11,112 bases of DNA, from the NCBI GenBank assembly GCA_035352715.1, contig DAOPYE010000083.1:1-11112 (forward strand), written 5' to 3'. Below the pieces are notes generated by a model. It did not search any database, was not told the DNA's origin, and saw only the letters and a list, made by a program, of their open reading frames with translations. The DNA is from DAOPYE01 sp035352715 (GTDB lineage Bacteria; Acidobacteriota; Holophagae; Holophagales; Holophagaceae). The position numbers were made by a program, and so were the translations under genes. This document shows, piece after piece, positions 9,587 through 11,112 of this stretch. Within the stretch, counting starts at the first letter, position 1. Every line of letters begins with the position of its first letter.

Positions 9587-10786
9587 ATGAATTACCAGGC
9601 AATCCTTCTGCCAGCCTTAGTAGCCTCTGCTCCATCACAAGTCCAAACCCTGCTAGGAAACGAAAAGTGCGTCTCGATAGTTCAGGAAGGCATTAACCTA
9701 ATTGGCCAAAATAAATTCAATGAAGCACTTCAAAAATTTCTTGAAGCTGAGAAGCTCGATCCAAAAGCTTCCGGCCCACTTTCTGGTAGGGCATTAACTT
9801 TCTTATCTGCCTCTCATGTCACTCAGAAAGAGAATGTTCAGAACTACCGCAAAGAAGCTGAAAATCTTGCAAAAGCAGCACTAGCAAGGCAGCCAAAAGA
9901 TGTGGTGGCCCAAGAAGTCCTTCGAATTCTAGAAGATGGACCGGATTCCGAAAGGTATACACCGGATCCGCTAGCAAAAAAATCATTTGAAGAAGGAGAT
10001 CGACTATTTGGCAAAAAACAATTTGTAGATGCCCTAAAGAATTATGAGGATGCAATACGCATTGACCCGAAATACGCGGATGCCATTGTATATGCTGGTG
10101 ACTGCTATTTCTCTCTGGAAAAATTCCCTGAGGCTGAAACCTATTTCAGGAAAGCCACAGTCCTAGATCCACTTCATGAAAACGCATGGAGATACCTGGC
10201 AGATTCGTTATTGAAACAAGGTAAAGTCGAACAAGCTAAAGAGGCATTACTAGGTGCAATCTCCGCACGACCTAGCTCAAAGGCTGCTTGGGACAGATTG
10301 TCCGAGGCCTGGGGTCGTCCAGGAGGCAGGGAACGGAAAATCTTCAAGATAACCCCAATGGTTCGAGCTGTCGTTGACGGGAAAACAAAACAAACAAACA
10401 TTGTTGTTGACCAAGGCTTGCTCAGCAGAGAGAAAAAAGACGATCCAAGTCCAGATTTTGCGGCCTGGCTTGCATATGGGCTTGCTCAAGCGACAAAGAC
10501 CATTCCGCCTAAACCAGGAGAAGCCAAGAAAACACCATTCGAGGCTGAGGTGGAAATTTGGACAACCACACTGAAAGTTGCTAATGAAATTGAGATATCA
10601 ACAAAGAAAAAATTACGAGACGATGTCCTAATCCAAATGAGGACTTTCAACATGTCAGGCGATCTTAAACCTGCCGTCTTTCTGCTTATGTTTAAAGAAT
10701 CGTATCGATCTGATTTTGAGGCATGGAAAAATACCAACCCTACCGGTGTAAAATCATTCATTGAAAAATATTCACTTAGGCCATGA
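9587..10786 (+). CDS. TPR-repeat protein of unknown function
   Basis: A 399-residue protein with tetratricopeptide repeats and no recognised enzyme domain. TPR-like helix pairs lie at about 30-60 (GINLIGQNKFNEALQKFLEA), 132-162 (GDRLFGKKQFVDALKNYEDA), 166-196 (GDCYFSLEKFPEAETYFRKA) and 200-230 (ADSLLKQGKVEQAKEALLGA). A less regular helical stretch fills 62-115. Residues 250-399 form a separate mixed segment I do not recognise. The N-terminus (MNYQAILLPALVASAPS) is hydrophobic but has no basic residue, so export is doubtful. Such TPR arrays bind partner proteins, so a scaffold role is inference. AGAGGT at 9575-9580 precedes the ATG by 6 nt. The gene is much richer in A and T than its neighbours: hand counts of two lines give 23/60 and 25/60 GC, against 36/60 in the membrane protein gene just upstream and 46/60 in one ABC-F line. 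This suggests recent arrival or a different selective regime. Confidence 0.85.
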   Translation: MNYQAILLPALVASAPSQVQTLLGNEKCVSIVQEGINLIGQNKFNEALQKFLEAEKLDPKASGPLSGRALTFLSASHVTQKENVQNYRKEAENLAKAALARQPKDVVAQEVLRILEDGPDSERYTPDPLAKKSFEEGDRLFGKKQFVDALKNYEDAIRIDPKYADAIVYAGDCYFSLEKFPEAETYFRKATVLDPLHENAWRYLADSLLKQGKVEQAKEALLGAISARPSSKAAWDRLSEAWGRPGGRERKIFKITPMVRAVVDGKTKQTNIVVDQGLLSREKKDDPSPDFAAWLAYGLAQATKTIPPKPGEAKKTPFEAEVEIWTTTLKVANEIEISTKKKLRDDVLIQMRTFNMSGDLKPAVFLLMFKESYRSDFEAWKNTNPTGVKSFIEKYSLRP

Positions 10787-11058
10787 AATACAACTGATGC
10801 AGGGCAATTATCGGTGACTTGCCAACAACCCGTAATCATCAATATACCCAGCAACATTACCGGATCTCGTGGCAACCCAGGCCTATCCCGTCAGGGAATG
10901 AACGACCCAACCAATCATACAATACAGACCCAATAAGCTCGTGTCGATTTCGTCCTTCAATCATTCCGATTTCCCGGCTCCATCCGGCCTTTGACTGGAT
11001 GCTGGGGCTGCCAACACCATTTGCTGGAAGGAAATATAAAAAAGTAATGGGGGTTAGC
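10787..11058 (+). other. Gene-free low-GC stretch between the TPR gene and the right-edge gene
   Basis: I find no convincing coding region here on either strand. Plus-strand frames are broken by stops. A 67-codon minus-strand frame (10857-11060) has no recognisable motif and no good ribosome site. I see no terminator with a clear T-run after the TPR stop. A TTGACT at 10991-10996 could be a -35 box for the right-edge gene, but no -10 lies at a proper distance; TATAAA at 11035-11040 is too far away. Confidence 0.5.
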
Positions 11059-11112
11059 ATGAAGGTCGCTTGTTTCAGCGTTGCCGTGATGGATTATTTT
11101 CCGCAACAGGAT
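11059..11112 (+). CDS. Possible PfkB-type carbohydrate kinase (5' fragment)
   Basis: The last 54 bases encode MKVACFSVAVMDYFPQQD with no stop and run off the window. A GGGGG at 11049-11053 lies about 5 nt before the ATG, so translation starts plausibly here. The pattern of a short hydrophobic strand followed by an Asp and then a Tyr/Phe-Pro resembles the first strand of ribokinase/PfkB family sugar kinases (for example the GDNCVDIYP of fructoselysine kinase), where this Asp contacts the sugar. Eighteen residues are too few for a firm call. The conserved GGN motif expected soon after lies outside the window. Confidence 0.4.
   Translation, partial: MKVACFSVAVMDYFPQQD

Noticed and set aside
10857..11060. 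A 67-codon minus-strand frame in the low-GC gap, considered as a small gene or transposase remnant.
   Set aside because: No motif, no usable ribosome site, and no terminal repeats around it.

Overview
The window looks like an ordinary free-living bacterial chromosome of about 60% GC. The genes are compact, all on the minus strand except for three on the plus strand plus a fourth cut by the right edge. Bacterial-type ProRS, a tRNA with encoded CCA, CheX and a periplasmic lytic transglycosylase with LysM domains point to a motile or chemotactic diderm. An acidobacterial (Holophaga/Geothrix-like) origin is my guess from the look of the proteins; the sequence does not prove it. I see no phage, insertion sequence or CRISPR array.

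Left part (1-2484, minus strand): the first 17 codons of ruvA at the edge, preceded in the direction of transcription by proS (prolyl-tRNA synthetase) and a yqeY-like gene (GatB/YqeY domain). An orphan cheX-like gene (2618-3082, plus strand) is divergent from yqeY and converges on the next block.

Middle part (3125-8645, minus strand): read in the direction of transcription, gcvT and gcvH (glycine cleavage T and H proteins) are followed with no gap by a MltD-like murein lytic transglycosylase. Then come a tRNA-Ala(GGC), a strong hairpin, and a two-domain ABC-F translation factor of the Uup/YdiF type. The ABC-F start lies only 24 nt beyond the hairpin, so its expression may depend on transcripts coming through the tRNA.

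Right part (8757-11112, plus strand): a six-helix membrane protein with the motif set of the sphingomyelin synthase/PAP2_C lipid phosphotransferase superfamily. From about 9495 the base composition falls sharply, to about 40% GC in the lines I counted by hand. This low-GC stretch holds a TPR-repeat protein with an unrecognised C-terminal half, a gene-free stretch of 272 bases, and the first 18 codons of a possible PfkB-type kinase cut off by the right edge. The stretch is the part of the window most likely to be accessory or acquired. No complete novel system is evident. The points most worth following are the SMS-like enzyme, the low-GC TPR gene, the gcvH/transglycosylase junction and the tRNA-hairpin-ABC-F arrangement.
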